Assembly (NCBI GenBank): GCA_947469815.1
Contig: CANIRI010000031.1
Coordinates: 1-12,471, forward strand
Origin: Comamonadaceae bacterium
GTDB lineage: Bacteria > Pseudomonadota > Gammaproteobacteria > Burkholderiales > Burkholderiaceae_C
Reading direction: 5' to 3'
DNA: 12,471 nucleotides
This document shows positions 1 through 8,620 of the stretch, in pieces (position 1 is the stretch's first letter; each line of letters opens with the position of its first letter). The position numbers and the translations under genes were made by a program. The notes beneath the pieces were generated by a model, which was given only the letters and a program-made list of their open reading frames with translations, did not search any database and was not told where the DNA came from.

Positions 1-828
1 ACCGTTGGGGATACCGATGTCGGCTGTACCGGCCATCGACAACCAGGCATCGGTGAAACGCCAGCCCAGCGATGGGTCTTTCTTGCCGTAGTCCATGTGG
101 CCATAAATAGGCTTGCCGTCGATGTTTTTCACGTCTTCGGTGAAGAAAGCGGCGATGTCTTCGTAGGCGCTCCAGTTCAACGGCACGCCCAGGTCATAGC
201 CGTATTTGGCTTTGAACTTGTCTTTCAGGTCTTGACGTGCGAACAGATCCGCACGGAACCAGTACAGGTTGGCGAACTGCTGCGTGGGCAACTGGTACAG
301 CTTGCCATCGGGTGCGGTGGTGAAGCTGGTGCCGATAAAGTCTTTGATGTCCAGACCCGGGTTGGTGTATTCCTTGCCTGCGCCGGTCATGTAGTCGGTC
401 AGGTTCAGAATTTTGCCGTAGCGGTAGTGGGTACCGATCAAGTCGGAGTCAGAAATCCAACCGTCATAAATCGACTTGCCGGACTGCATGGAAGTCTGCA
501 GTTTCTCAACCACGTCACCCTCTTGAATCAGGTCATGCTTGACCTTGATGCCGGTGATTTCTTCAAATGCCTTGGCCAGAGTCTTGGACTCGTACTCGTG
601 GGTGGTGATGGTCTCGGAGACCACAGAAATTTCTTTCACCCCTTTGGCTTGCAGTTTTTTGGCTGCGTCGATGAACCACTTCATCTCTTCCAGCTGTTTA
701 TCCTTGCTCAGGGTAGAGGGTTGGAATTCGCTGTCAATCCACTTCTTGGCCGCTGCTTCATCGGCCCATGCGCTGTGTCCCAGCGCGCAGGCGATAGCGA
801 CGGTAATCGCTGTGTACCTCAATTTCAT
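1..828 (-). CDS. glpV: Glycerol ABC transporter periplasmic substrate-binding protein (GlpV-like), C-terminus cut off by the window edge
   Basis: The frame stays open from an ATG at 828 to the left edge, giving the first 276 residues. The N-terminus is a signal peptide: basic MKLR, a hydrophobic stretch, then a likely cleavage after AWA (residue 22), so the mature protein is periplasmic. The mature part has the family 1 extracellular solute-binding layout of sugar and polyol binding proteins. A Shine-Dalgarno GAGGAGA lies at about 835-841. It is the last visible gene of the operon encoding two ATPases, two permeases and a DUF2160 protein, the arrangement described for the glycerol importer glpSTPQUV of Rhizobium leguminosarum, so glycerol is the inferred ligand. 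The gene is visibly less GC-rich than glpK (about 50% against nearly 70% in sampled lines), consistent with an abundant protein. The specific ligand cannot be proved from sequence; other polyols are possible. Confidence 0.85.
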   Translation of the reverse strand, partial: MKLRYTAITVAIACALGHSAWADEAAAKKWIDSEFQPSTLSKDKQLEEMKWFIDAAKKLQAKGVKEISVVSETITTHEYESKTLAKAFEEITGIKVKHDLIQEGDVVEKLQTSMQSGKSIYDGWISDSDLIGTHYRYGKILNLTDYMTGAGKEYTNPGLDIKDFIGTSFTTAPDGKLYQLPTQQFANLYWFRADLFARQDLKDKFKAKYGYDLGVPLNWSAYEDIAAFFTEDVKNIDGKPIYGHMDYGKKDPSLGWRFTDAWLSMAGTADIGIPNG

Positions 829-848
829 GTCGTCTCTCCTCGATTGAT

Positions 849-888
849 GTGCCCCCTAACTCTGTGCTGTCACGACTCGAGGGGGCAC
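849..888 (-). promoter_or_regulatory. Intergenic hairpin just upstream of glpV
   Basis: A perfect 9-bp inverted repeat (GTGCCCCCT at 849-857, AGGGGGCAC at 880-888) encloses a 22-nt loop in the 85-nt gap between glpU and glpV. On the minus-strand transcript no T-tract follows, so it is not a classical terminator. Hairpins in front of binding-protein genes in ABC operons are known to protect mRNA ends and raise the level of the binding protein over the membrane subunits. That role is inferred here. Confidence 0.5.
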
Positions 889-913
889 CGAGCCGATCCA
901 ATGAAAGTAAAAA

Positions 914-1222
914 CTAACCCTTTCGCATCACCACAGTCAAAACCACTGCCGCTATCAGCGTGGCAATCCAGATGGACGGCTCCGCTTCCAAAGACAGCCA
1001 CTCGGTGATCCATCCGGCCAGGCCGACAAAGGCCAGGTGTACGTACGCTGCGCACAGCAAGCCGATAAACAAGCGGTCGCCGCGCGTGGTCTCCATGGGC
1101 AAAAAACCCTTGCGTGGCTCGGTGGGGGAGCGGATCTCCCACACCGTCATACCCACCAGCATCAGGCCGATGCTGCAAAAAAACACCGTCACCGGCAGCG
1201 TCCAGGCCATCCACTCAAACAT
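914..1222 (-). CDS. glpU: Small integral membrane protein of the glycerol ABC operon (DUF2160, GlpU-like)
   Basis: This 102-residue protein has three predicted membrane helices, at about residues 6-27, 50-69 and 81-98. A hydrophilic segment rich in charged residues (about 28-49) lies between the first two, and the protein ends in MRKG. Size, helix pattern and position between the second permease gene and the binding-protein gene match the DUF2160 family, called GlpU in the Rhizobium glycerol operon. Its molecular role is unknown; an accessory subunit of the permease is the natural guess. The start is supported by an AAGGAGT ribosome binding site at about 1228-1233. A 30-nt gap separates it from glpQ, and no transporter or enzyme motif is visible. 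Confidence 0.85.
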   Translation of the reverse strand: MFEWMAWTLPVTVFFCSIGLMLVGMTVWEIRSPTEPRKGFLPMETTRGDRLFIGLLCAAYVHLAFVGLAGWITEWLSLEAEPSIWIATLIAAVVLTVVMRKG

Positions 1223-1252
1223 GGCGACTCCTTGTCAAGGCAAAGACTGCGG

Positions 1253-2065
1253 TCATACGCGCCCCATGGCAAAGCCCTTGGCGATGTAGTTGCGCACAAA
1301 CCAGATCACGATCGCACCCGGCACGATGGTCAACACCCCGGCCGCCGCGAGGGTGGCCCAGTCCATACCGGCGGCCGACACCGTGCGCGTCATGGTCGCC
1401 ACAATGGGCTTGGCGTTGACGCTGGTCAGCGTGCGCGCCAGCAGCAGCTCGACCCAGCTGAACATGAAGCAAAAGAAGGCCGCCACGCCGATACCGGCCT
1501 TGATCAGCGGAATGAAAATACGGATGAAAAAGCGCGGAAAAGTGTAGCCGTCGATGTAGGCGGTCTCATCGATCTCACGCGGAATACCACTCATAAAGCC
1601 TTCCAGAATCCACACCGCCAGCGGCACGTTGAACAGCAGATGCGCCATCGCCACCGCAATGTGCGTGTCCATCAACCCCACCGTGGTGTAGAGCTGGAAG
1701 AAGGGCAAGAGAAACACCGCAGGCGGCGTCATGCGGTTGGTCAGCAGCCAGAAGAACACATGCTTGTCGCCCAAAAAGCGGTAACGCGCGAATGCGTAGG
1801 CGGCGGGCAGTGCCACCAGCACCGAGATCACGGTGTTGATGGCCACGTAAATCATGCTGTTGATGTAACCGGAATACCAGGACTCGTCGGTCAGGATGGT
1901 GTGGTAGTTCTCCCAGGTGAAATGCTGCGGGAACAGGCTGAAGCTGGCCACGATTTCGCCGTTGGTCTTGAAGGACATGTTCACCATCCAATACACCGGC
2001 AGCAGTGCAAAGATGATGTAGGCGATCAGGAAAATAGACCGCTTTTGGAAACGGGTTTCAGCCAT
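1253..2065 (-). CDS. glpQ: Glycerol ABC transporter permease (GlpQ-like, MalG type)
   Basis: This 270-residue inner-membrane permease begins MAETRF. I chose the ATG at 2065 over an upstream in-frame ATG at 2119 because a strong AAGGAGG site sits about 7 nt before it and the longer version adds a non-hydrophobic tail inside glpP. The protein has about six membrane helices. The MalG-type cytoplasmic EAA loop, which docks on the ATPase, is at about residues 164-187 (E167, A169, D172, G173, then I-P further on). The start overlaps the end of glpP by 8 nt, implying translational coupling. It should pair with GlpP to form the glycerol channel. Polyol specificity is inferred from the operon. Confidence 0.88.
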   Translation of the reverse strand: MAETRFQKRSIFLIAYIIFALLPVYWMVNMSFKTNGEIVASFSLFPQHFTWENYHTILTDESWYSGYINSMIYVAINTVISVLVALPAAYAFARYRFLGDKHVFFWLLTNRMTPPAVFLLPFFQLYTTVGLMDTHIAVAMAHLLFNVPLAVWILEGFMSGIPREIDETAYIDGYTFPRFFIRIFIPLIKAGIGVAAFFCFMFSWVELLLARTLTSVNAKPIVATMTRTVSAAGMDWATLAAAGVLTIVPGAIVIWFVRNYIAKGFAMGRV

Positions 2066-2951
2066 TGCCACCCTCCTTGGACTGGGTGCCCACGCGCTGC
2101 ATCCAGTTGAACAGCACAAAGCACAGCAGCAAAATAATCAGGAAGTAAATCAGCGAGAACGCCGCTGCCGGCCCCAGGTCAAATTGACCCACCGCTTTTT
2201 GCGTCAGAAACTGGGACAGGAAGGTGGTCGAATTACCTGGCCCGCCGCCCGTGAGCACAAAAGGCTCGGTGTAAATCATGAAGCTGTCCATGAAACGCAG
2301 CAGCACCGCAATCACCAACACGCCGCGCATCTTGGGCAACTGCACGTACCAGAACACCGCCCATTTGCTCGCCCCGTCAATCCGCGCTGCCTGGTAGTAA
2401 GCGTCGGGAATCGCACGCAAACCCGCATAACCCAGCAAAGCCACCAGCGGCGTCCAATGCCACACGTCCATCAGCAACACCGTCAACCAGGCGTGTGTGG
2501 CATTACCGGTGTAGCTGTAATCAATGCCCATACCTTGCAGCGCAGCACCCATGAGGCCGATGTCGGCGCGACCGAAAATCTGCCAGATGGTTCCCACCAC
2601 ATTCCAAGGGATCAGCAAGGACAGCGACACCAGCACCAGCGTGGCCGAGGACTTCCAGCCCGTGGCCGGCATGGACAGCGCCAGCAGGATGCCCAGCGGA
2701 ATCTCGATCAGCAACACCGCCAGCGAAAACTGCATCTGCCGCCACAAAGCGCCGTGTAATTCTTCGTCGCGCATGATGGCCGAGAACCACTCGGTGCCCA
2801 CAAAAATCCGCCGCTCGGGCGAGATGATGTCTTGCACCGAGTAATTCACCACCGTCATCAACGGCAGGATGGCCGAGAACGCCACACACAGCAGCACCGG
2901 CAGAATCAAAAACCAGGCTTTCTGGTTAACCGGTTTGGTGCTATCGCTCAT
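2058..2951 (-). CDS. glpP: Glycerol ABC transporter permease (GlpP-like, MalF/UgpA type)
   Basis: This 297-residue inner-membrane protein has about six hydrophobic helices, the first at residues 13-35. The conserved EAA loop lies at about 188-206 (A188, A189, D192, G193, then L205, P206). The FVLTGGGPGNST segment at about 231-242 is typical of MalF/UgpA-type permeases. The start codon overlaps the glpT stop in an ATGA junction (2948-2951), and a GAGGAGAT ribosome binding site lies at 2958-2965. It is the first of two permease genes in the operon and should form a heterodimer with GlpQ. The MalF family is certain; glycerol as substrate comes from the gene order and the neighbouring glpR and glpK. 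Confidence 0.88.
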   Translation of the reverse strand: MSDSTKPVNQKAWFLILPVLLCVAFSAILPLMTVVNYSVQDIISPERRIFVGTEWFSAIMRDEELHGALWRQMQFSLAVLLIEIPLGILLALSMPATGWKSSATLVLVSLSLLIPWNVVGTIWQIFGRADIGLMGAALQGMGIDYSYTGNATHAWLTVLLMDVWHWTPLVALLGYAGLRAIPDAYYQAARIDGASKWAVFWYVQLPKMRGVLVIAVLLRFMDSFMIYTEPFVLTGGGPGNSTTFLSQFLTQKAVGQFDLGPAAAFSLIYFLIILLLCFVLFNWMQRVGTQSKEGGNG

Positions 2952-4027
2952 GCCACGATCTCCTCATTGCGGTAGAGACAGGTTTTATCGTTCAGCACTT
3001 TGAACCACACCGTCTCACCCAAAGCCGTGCTGCCAGCGCCTGCGTCCAGACGGGCCTTAACCAAATTGCCGTCGATGGTGGCGCTCCAAATGAAATGGGT
3101 GCCCACGTCCTGCACCTGCTTGAGCACCATGGGCAAAGCGCCGGGGCTGTGCGGCGCCACGCGCTCGACAAACTCCGGGCGCACACCCAGCTTCAAATCG
3201 CCTGCGGGCAGACTCTGGCCTGCGCGCGGCTGGCCCAGCGGCACGCCGCAGCACTGCAAGCCGTTGCCGTCGGAGCGGACCGGTAAAAAGTTCATGCCTG
3301 GCGAGCCGATGAAGTAGCCCACAAAGCTGTGGCTGGGCCGCTCGAACAACTCGGCGGCCGGGCCCATCTGCACCGCCCGTCCGCGCGTCATCACCACCAC
3401 CTGCTGGGCAAAGGTCAGCGCCTCGACCTGGTCGTGGGTCACATAAATCAGGGTCAGTTTGAGCTCGTTGTGGATTTGCTTGAGCTTGCGGCGCAGTTGC
3501 CATTTCAGGTGCGGGTCGATCACGGTCAGCGGCTCATCAAAAAGCACCGCCGATACATCCGAGCGCACCAGCCCGCGCCCCAGCGATATTTTTTGCTTGG
3601 CGTCAGCACTCAGGCCCGATGCGCGTTGGTTGAGCTGGCCGCTCATGTCCAGCATCTCGGCAATCTCGCCCACCCGTTTTTTGATCTGGTCGGCCGGCAC
3701 GCGCCGGTTGCGCAGGGGGAAGCCCAGGTTTTCGGCCACGGTCATGGTGTCGTAAATCACCGGGAACTGGAACACCTGCGCGATATTGCGCGCCTGTGGC
3801 GTGGCGCGGGTGACATCCTGCCCGTCAAATCGCACCGTACCCTGCGAGGGCACGACCAGCCCCGACATGATGTTGAGCATGGTGGTTTTGCCGCAGCCCG
3901 AAGGCCCCAGCAAGGCATACGCGCCGCCGTCCTCAAAGGTCATCTTCAGCGGCAGCAAGGCGTAATCCTCGTCCTGCATGGGCTTGGCTTTGTAGGAATG
4001 GGCCAGATCCAATTCAATGCGCGCCAT
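2948..4027 (-). CDS. glpT: Glycerol ABC transporter ATP-binding protein with altered signature motif (GlpT-like)
   Basis: This 359-residue MalK-type ATPase acts on the cytoplasmic face of the importer. The ATG at 4027 is preferred over an in-frame ATG at 4099 because it follows a GGAGGGG site and lies 1 nt beyond the glpS stop; the longer form would run into glpS. Visible motifs are Walker A GPSGCGKT (41-48), Q-loop Q87, Walker B ending D164-E165, D-loop D171 and switch histidine H198 in THDQVEA. A TOBE-like C-terminal domain begins near residue 270. The ABC signature, normally LSGGQ, reads LSADA here (139-143), so this subunit offers a poor signature to the opposite nucleotide. It is named after the Rhizobium glycerol operon and is unrelated to the E. 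coli GlpT antiporter. Confidence 0.85.
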   Translation of the reverse strand: MARIELDLAHSYKAKPMQDEDYALLPLKMTFEDGGAYALLGPSGCGKTTMLNIMSGLVVPSQGTVRFDGQDVTRATPQARNIAQVFQFPVIYDTMTVAENLGFPLRNRRVPADQIKKRVGEIAEMLDMSGQLNQRASGLSADAKQKISLGRGLVRSDVSAVLFDEPLTVIDPHLKWQLRRKLKQIHNELKLTLIYVTHDQVEALTFAQQVVVMTRGRAVQMGPAAELFERPSHSFVGYFIGSPGMNFLPVRSDGNGLQCCGVPLGQPRAGQSLPAGDLKLGVRPEFVERVAPHSPGALPMVLKQVQDVGTHFIWSATIDGNLVKARLDAGAGSTALGETVWFKVLNDKTCLYRNEEIVA

Positions 4028-4028
4028 C

Positions 4029-5117
4029 TCAAGCCCCTCCCCGCGCCGCGCCGCGCTGCACATCCACCGGTGCGCGCAAGAGCGCGCCCTGGGCGTCAAA
4101 CAGGTACACGTCCTGCGGACTGAAATGCATGGTCACCGCCGCGCCCAATTCAAAGTAATGCACGCCCACCAACTGCGCCACCACAGCGCCCAAAGGCGTA
4201 CTCAAGTGGACAAAGGTGTCAGAGCCCGAAATCTCAGCCAACTCGGCCACCCCGGCCAGCGCCGCGTCGCCAGGGCGCGCCTGCAGGTGCAAGGCGCTGG
4301 CGCGCAAACCGGCGGTCAAGGCGCCCGCAGCCACGGGGCCTTCCCAGGGCAGGTTCAAGCTGCCACCCAATTGCAGTCCACCGCCCGCCGCATGGGCCGT
4401 CAGCAAATTCATAGGCGGGTCGCTGAAAGCGCGTGCCACGCGGATGGACTGCGGGCGCTGGAACACCTCGGCTGTCGGCCCGTATTGCAGCAATTCGCCA
4501 GCGTCCATCACCGCCGTATAGCCGCCCAGCAGCAGAGCTTCGCCCGGCTCGGTGGTGGCATAGACCACGGTGGAATTCGATGCGGCAAACAAAGCCGTGA
4601 GTTCGTCGCGCAGTTCTTCGCGCAGCTTGTAGTCCAGATTGACCAAGGGCTCGTCGAGCAGCAAGAGCGGCGCGTCCTTGGCCAAAGCGCGCGCCAGCGC
4701 CACCCGCTGCTGCTGGCCGCCGGAGAGCGCTGCCGGGTAGCGGTCCAAAAACATCTCGATATGCAGCTTCTGCGCCAAGGCCTGCACCCGCTGCGCCACA
4801 TCGGTGTCGCCGCGCAACTTCAGGGGCGAGGCGATGTTGTCGAAAACCGTCATGGACGGGTAATTGATGAACTGCTGGTAGACCATGGACACATTGCGCT
4901 GGCGCACCGGCACGCCCACCACATCGACGCCGTCCACCCGCACGCTGCCGGTGGTCGGCGCGTCCAGCCCGGCCATGATGCGCATCAGGCTGGTTTTGCC
5001 GGCACGGGTGGCGCCCAGCAAAATCGTGACCGCGCCGGGGCGCAGGGCCAAATCCAGCCCGTACAACCAGGTTTGCGCCCCCACTTTCTTGCTGATACCC
5101 CGAAGATCCAACTCCAT
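4029..5117 (-). CDS. glpS: Glycerol ABC transporter ATP-binding protein lacking the switch histidine (GlpS-like)
   Basis: This 362-residue MalK-type ATPase is the first gene of the importer operon. The start is taken at MELDLRG (5117), with AGGG about 9 nt upstream. An in-frame ATG at 5162 would add 15 residues unlike the family and extend towards the promoter region. Motifs are Walker A GATRAGKT (35-42), Q-loop Q81, a perfect LSGGQ signature (131-135), Walker B D155-E156 and D-loop D162. The position that is histidine in the family's THDQxEA is threonine here (T189 in ATTEPGEA). A TOBE-like C-terminus follows. It should form a heterodimer with GlpT, the next gene 1 nt downstream. Confidence 0.86.
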   Translation of the reverse strand: MELDLRGISKKVGAQTWLYGLDLALRPGAVTILLGATRAGKTSLMRIMAGLDAPTTGSVRVDGVDVVGVPVRQRNVSMVYQQFINYPSMTVFDNIASPLKLRGDTDVAQRVQALAQKLHIEMFLDRYPAALSGGQQQRVALARALAKDAPLLLLDEPLVNLDYKLREELRDELTALFAASNSTVVYATTEPGEALLLGGYTAVMDAGELLQYGPTAEVFQRPQSIRVARAFSDPPMNLLTAHAAGGGLQLGGSLNLPWEGPVAAGALTAGLRASALHLQARPGDAALAGVAELAEISGSDTFVHLSTPLGAVVAQLVGVHYFELGAAVTMHFSPQDVYLFDAQGALLRAPVDVQRGAARGGA

Positions 5118-5175
5118 CACAAATCCCTGCGTGTGTGTCTGCCTTGCTGCACTTTGGTGCAATAACAGCGGAATT

Positions 5176-5203
5176 ATTGTTCGTATTTGTTCTTTTCTAT
5201 TCG
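5176..5203 (+). promoter_or_regulatory. Putative GlpR operator: three phased TTCG-like direct repeats
   Basis: Repeats TTGTTCG (5177-5183), TTGTTCT (5187-5193) and CTATTCG (5197-5203) recur at an exact 10-bp step, so they lie on one face of the helix. The first matches about 9 of 10 positions of the half-site of the E. coli GlpR operator as I remember its consensus. Direct repeats rather than inverted ones are common among DeoR-family operators. Binding by the adjacent GlpR is inferred. Confidence 0.5.
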
Positions 5204-5223
5204 GTGTTTACCCTAGGTTTTTT

Positions 5224-5236
5224 CTTTTCTGTTCGA
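5224..5236 (+). promoter_or_regulatory. Putative GlpR half-site near the glpR start
   Basis: CTTTTCTGTTCGA here repeats CTTTTCTATTCGG at 5192-5204 with 11 of 13 matches, 32 bp apart (about three helical turns). It includes TGTTCGAT, close to the E. coli GlpR half-site. Lying about 15 nt before the glpR start codon, it could mediate autoregulation of glpR-glpK. Confidence 0.45.
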
Positions 5237-5250
5237 TTTAAAGTCGTCGC

Positions 5251-6018
5251 ATGAACCCCAACCCCCGCCAACTCACCCTGATGGACGTGGTGACAACCCA
5301 GGGCTCGGCCACGGTCGAGCACCTGGCGGAGACGCTGGGCGTGACCTTGCAAACCGTGCGCCGCGACGTGCAGCGCCTGGCCGACGAGGGCTTGCTCGCG
5401 CGTTTCCATGGCGGCGTGCGGGTGCCGAGTTCGACGGTGGAGAACATCGCCTACCGCCAGCGCGAGGTGCTCAACGCCCATGGCAAAGCCAGCATTGCCC
5501 GCGCCGTGGCCGCCGCAGTGCCCAACGGGTGCTCGCTGATACTGAATATAGGAACCACCGTGGAAGCCATTGCCCGCGAGCTGGTGAACCACAGCGGGCT
5601 GACGGTGATCACCAACAACCTGAATGTGGCCGGCATCCTGAGCGCCAACCCCAACTGCGAAGTCATCGTGGTCGGCGGCGTGGTGCGCGCGCGCGACCGG
5701 GGCATCGTGGGCGAGGCGGCGATGGACTTCATCCGCCAGTTCAAGGTCGACATCGCCCTGATCGGCATCTCGGCCATCGAGCCCGACGGCTCGCTGCGCG
5801 ACTTTGACTTCCGCGAGGTCAAGGTCTCGCAAAGCATCATCGCCCACGCCCGCGAAGTCTGGCTGGCGGTCGACAGCAGCAAGTTCACGCGCTCGGCCAT
5901 GGTCGAAGTGGCACCGCTCTCCGCCATCGACCGCCTGTTCAGCGACGCCACCCCGCCCGACCCCTTCCCCCAACTGCTGGCCGATGCGCAGGTACGCTTC
6001 GAGCTGGCATCCTCATGA
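5251..6018 (+). CDS. glpR: DeoR-family transcriptional repressor of glycerol genes (GlpR)
   Basis: This 255-residue protein has about the length of E. coli GlpR (252). The N-terminus (residues 5-57) is a DeoR winged helix-turn-helix with recognition helix near 32-42 ([11 protein letters not shown]) and the typical RFHGGV wing (51-56). The C-terminal DeoRC sensor domain carries the phosphate-binding IGTT motif (100-103) and conserved VDSSKF (208-213). GlpR proteins respond to glycerol-3-phosphate, the product of the kinase encoded next. It is divergent from the transporter operon and probably represses both directions through repeats in the shared control region. Its stop lies 10 nt before glpK. 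Family assignment is firm; the effector is inferred from homology and context. Confidence 0.9.
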   Translation: MNPNPRQLTLMDVVTTQGSATVEHLAETLGVTLQTVRRDVQRLADEGLLARFHGGVRVPSSTVENIAYRQREVLNAHGKASIARAVAAAVPNGCSLILNIGTTVEAIARELVNHSGLTVITNNLNVAGILSANPNCEVIVVGGVVRARDRGIVGEAAMDFIRQFKVDIALIGISAIEPDGSLRDFDFREVKVSQSIIAHAREVWLAVDSSKFTRSAMVEVAPLSAIDRLFSDATPPDPFPQLLADAQVRFELASS

Positions 6019-6028
6019 ACAAGCCGCT

Positions 6029-7522
<1,494 letters not shown>

Positions 7523-7624
7523 AGTTACGCCACACCCGGGGCGGGCCGCCGCCATCGTGGGCCAAGGCTTGTTCTCAACGTGCACAATAGAACTCGCTTG
7601 TCTACCACTACACGAGGAGTCGCG
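7523..7624 (+). promoter_or_regulatory. Spacer upstream of the Bug-SauS-SauT-like operon
   Basis: This 102-nt gap between glpK and the next operon probably holds its promoter. A GAGGAG ribosome binding site is at 7614-7619. GTTCT (7571-7575) and AGAAC (7589-7593) form a short inverted repeat, possibly a regulator site but weak enough to arise by chance. No clear -35/-10 pair with normal spacing and no terminator with a T-tract after glpK were found. Confidence 0.35.
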
Positions 7625-8620
7625 ATGAATCTGCTTTCCCACACGCATTCGGTCTTGCGCAGCGCGCTGTTGGCGCTGGGCTTTGCCTGCAGTCTGGCCA
7701 CGCCGCTGGCGGCGCTGGCGGATAGCTACCCCGAACGTCCCATCAAATTTGTGGTGCCTTACCCACCCGGTGGCGGCACCGACGTGGTCGCGCGCATCGT
7801 GCAGCCCCGGCTGCAGGCGGTGCTGGGCCAGTCCATCGTGATCGAGAACAAGGGTGGCGCGGGTGGTTCGCTGGGCACGGACATCGTCTCCAAAGCCGCG
7901 CCGGACGGCTACACCGTGCTGTTCACACTCAGCTCCCACACGATCAACCCGGCCATATTTCCCAAGCTGCCCTACGACACGCTCAAAGATTTTGAGCCCG
8001 TGGGTACGGTCGCTTCGCTGCCCCAATTGCTGGCCGCCAACCCCGGCGTGCCTGTGCGCACCGTGGCCGATGTGGTGGCGCAGGCCAAGGCCGCACCCGA
8101 CAAGTTTTCCTTCGCCTCCGTGGGCAACGGTTCGCCCGGGCACCTGGCGGGAGAGCTGATGGTGATCCGCACCGGCGCGCAGATGGTGCACATTCCCTAC
8201 CGTGGCGGCGGCCCGGCTGTGACCGACGTCATCGGCGGGCAGGTGCCGCTCTTGTGGGTGTCAATTCCAGCCGCTGCGCAGCAGGTCAAGGCCGGCAAGT
8301 TGCGCGCACTGGCGGTCTCCACGCTCAAACGCAGCCCGGCTTTCCCGGACGTGCCGACCATGCAGGAAGCCGGCGTCGCCGACTTTGAAGTCGACTCCTG
8401 GTACGCCATGCTGGTGCCGGCCAAAACACCGCGCGCCATCATCGACAAGCTGAACAAAGCCCTCAACACTGTGCTGGCTGAGCCGGCCATCCGCACCCAG
8501 TTGCTCGAGCAAGGTGCCGACGCCGTAGGTGGCACGCCCGAGGCGCTGGGCAAGGTGATTGCCGCTGAGCTGCCCAAGTGGGCCAAGCTGGCCAAAGACG
8601 CCAACATCAAAGCCGACTGA
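7625..8620 (+). CDS. Bug/TctC-family periplasmic solute receptor (tripartite tricarboxylate transporter type)
   Basis: This 331-residue protein has a signal peptide with a likely cleavage after ALA (residue 32), followed by SYPERPIKFVVPYPPGGGTD, the start typical of mature Bug receptors. These periplasmic proteins bind small carboxylates, aromatic acids or related anions and normally deliver them to TctA/TctB membrane proteins. None is in the window, so it is an orphan, as most Bug genes are in Burkholderiales. I chose the ATG at 7625 because GAGGAG lies 5 nt before it and the signal peptide starts there; an ATG at 7580 gives a longer, unlikely start. Its stop codon touches the start of the dehydrogenase gene (TGAATG), so its ligand is probably the pathway substrate, possibly sulfoacetate (inferred). 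Confidence 0.88.
   Translation: MNLLSHTHSVLRSALLALGFACSLATPLAALADSYPERPIKFVVPYPPGGGTDVVARIVQPRLQAVLGQSIVIENKGGAGGSLGTDIVSKAAPDGYTVLFTLSSHTINPAIFPKLPYDTLKDFEPVGTVASLPQLLAANPGVPVRTVADVVAQAKAAPDKFSFASVGNGSPGHLAGELMVIRTGAQMVHIPYRGGGPAVTDVIGGQVPLLWVSIPAAAQQVKAGKLRALAVSTLKRSPAFPDVPTMQEAGVADFEVDSWYAMLVPAKTPRAIIDKLNKALNTVLAEPAIRTQLLEQGADAVGGTPEALGKVIAAELPKWAKLAKDANIKAD

Larger units (their letters stand above)
5118..5250. promoter_or_regulatory. Divergent control region between the glycerol transporter operon and glpR-glpK
   Basis: These 133 nt separate two start codons facing away from each other, so promoters for both operons must lie here. The stretch 5171-5240 is AT-rich compared with the coding DNA around it and carries TTCG-like repeats that probably bind GlpR. 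I could not place convincing -35 and -10 boxes on either strand, so no promoter is drawn. The glpR start has only a weak ribosome binding site (AAAG at about 5240-5243). Confidence 0.7.

Noticed and set aside
97..1008. A 303-codon plus-strand frame over glpV
   Set aside because: The opposite strand encodes a binding protein with signal peptide and ribosome binding site, which explains the region better.
1037..2110. A 357-codon plus-strand frame over glpQ and glpU
   Set aside because: Antisense to a permease with hydrophobic helices and an EAA loop; the translation is mostly H, R, G, Q and D without domain features.
4017..5165. A 382-codon plus-strand frame over glpS
   Set aside because: It is the antisense shadow of an ATPase with all core motifs in order; its translation is low-complexity H/R/Q/G-rich.
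7571..7593. GTTCT/AGAAC inverted repeat as a firm regulator site
   Set aside because: Only 5-bp arms with no symmetry inside; expected by chance, so it is mentioned only as a weak possibility.
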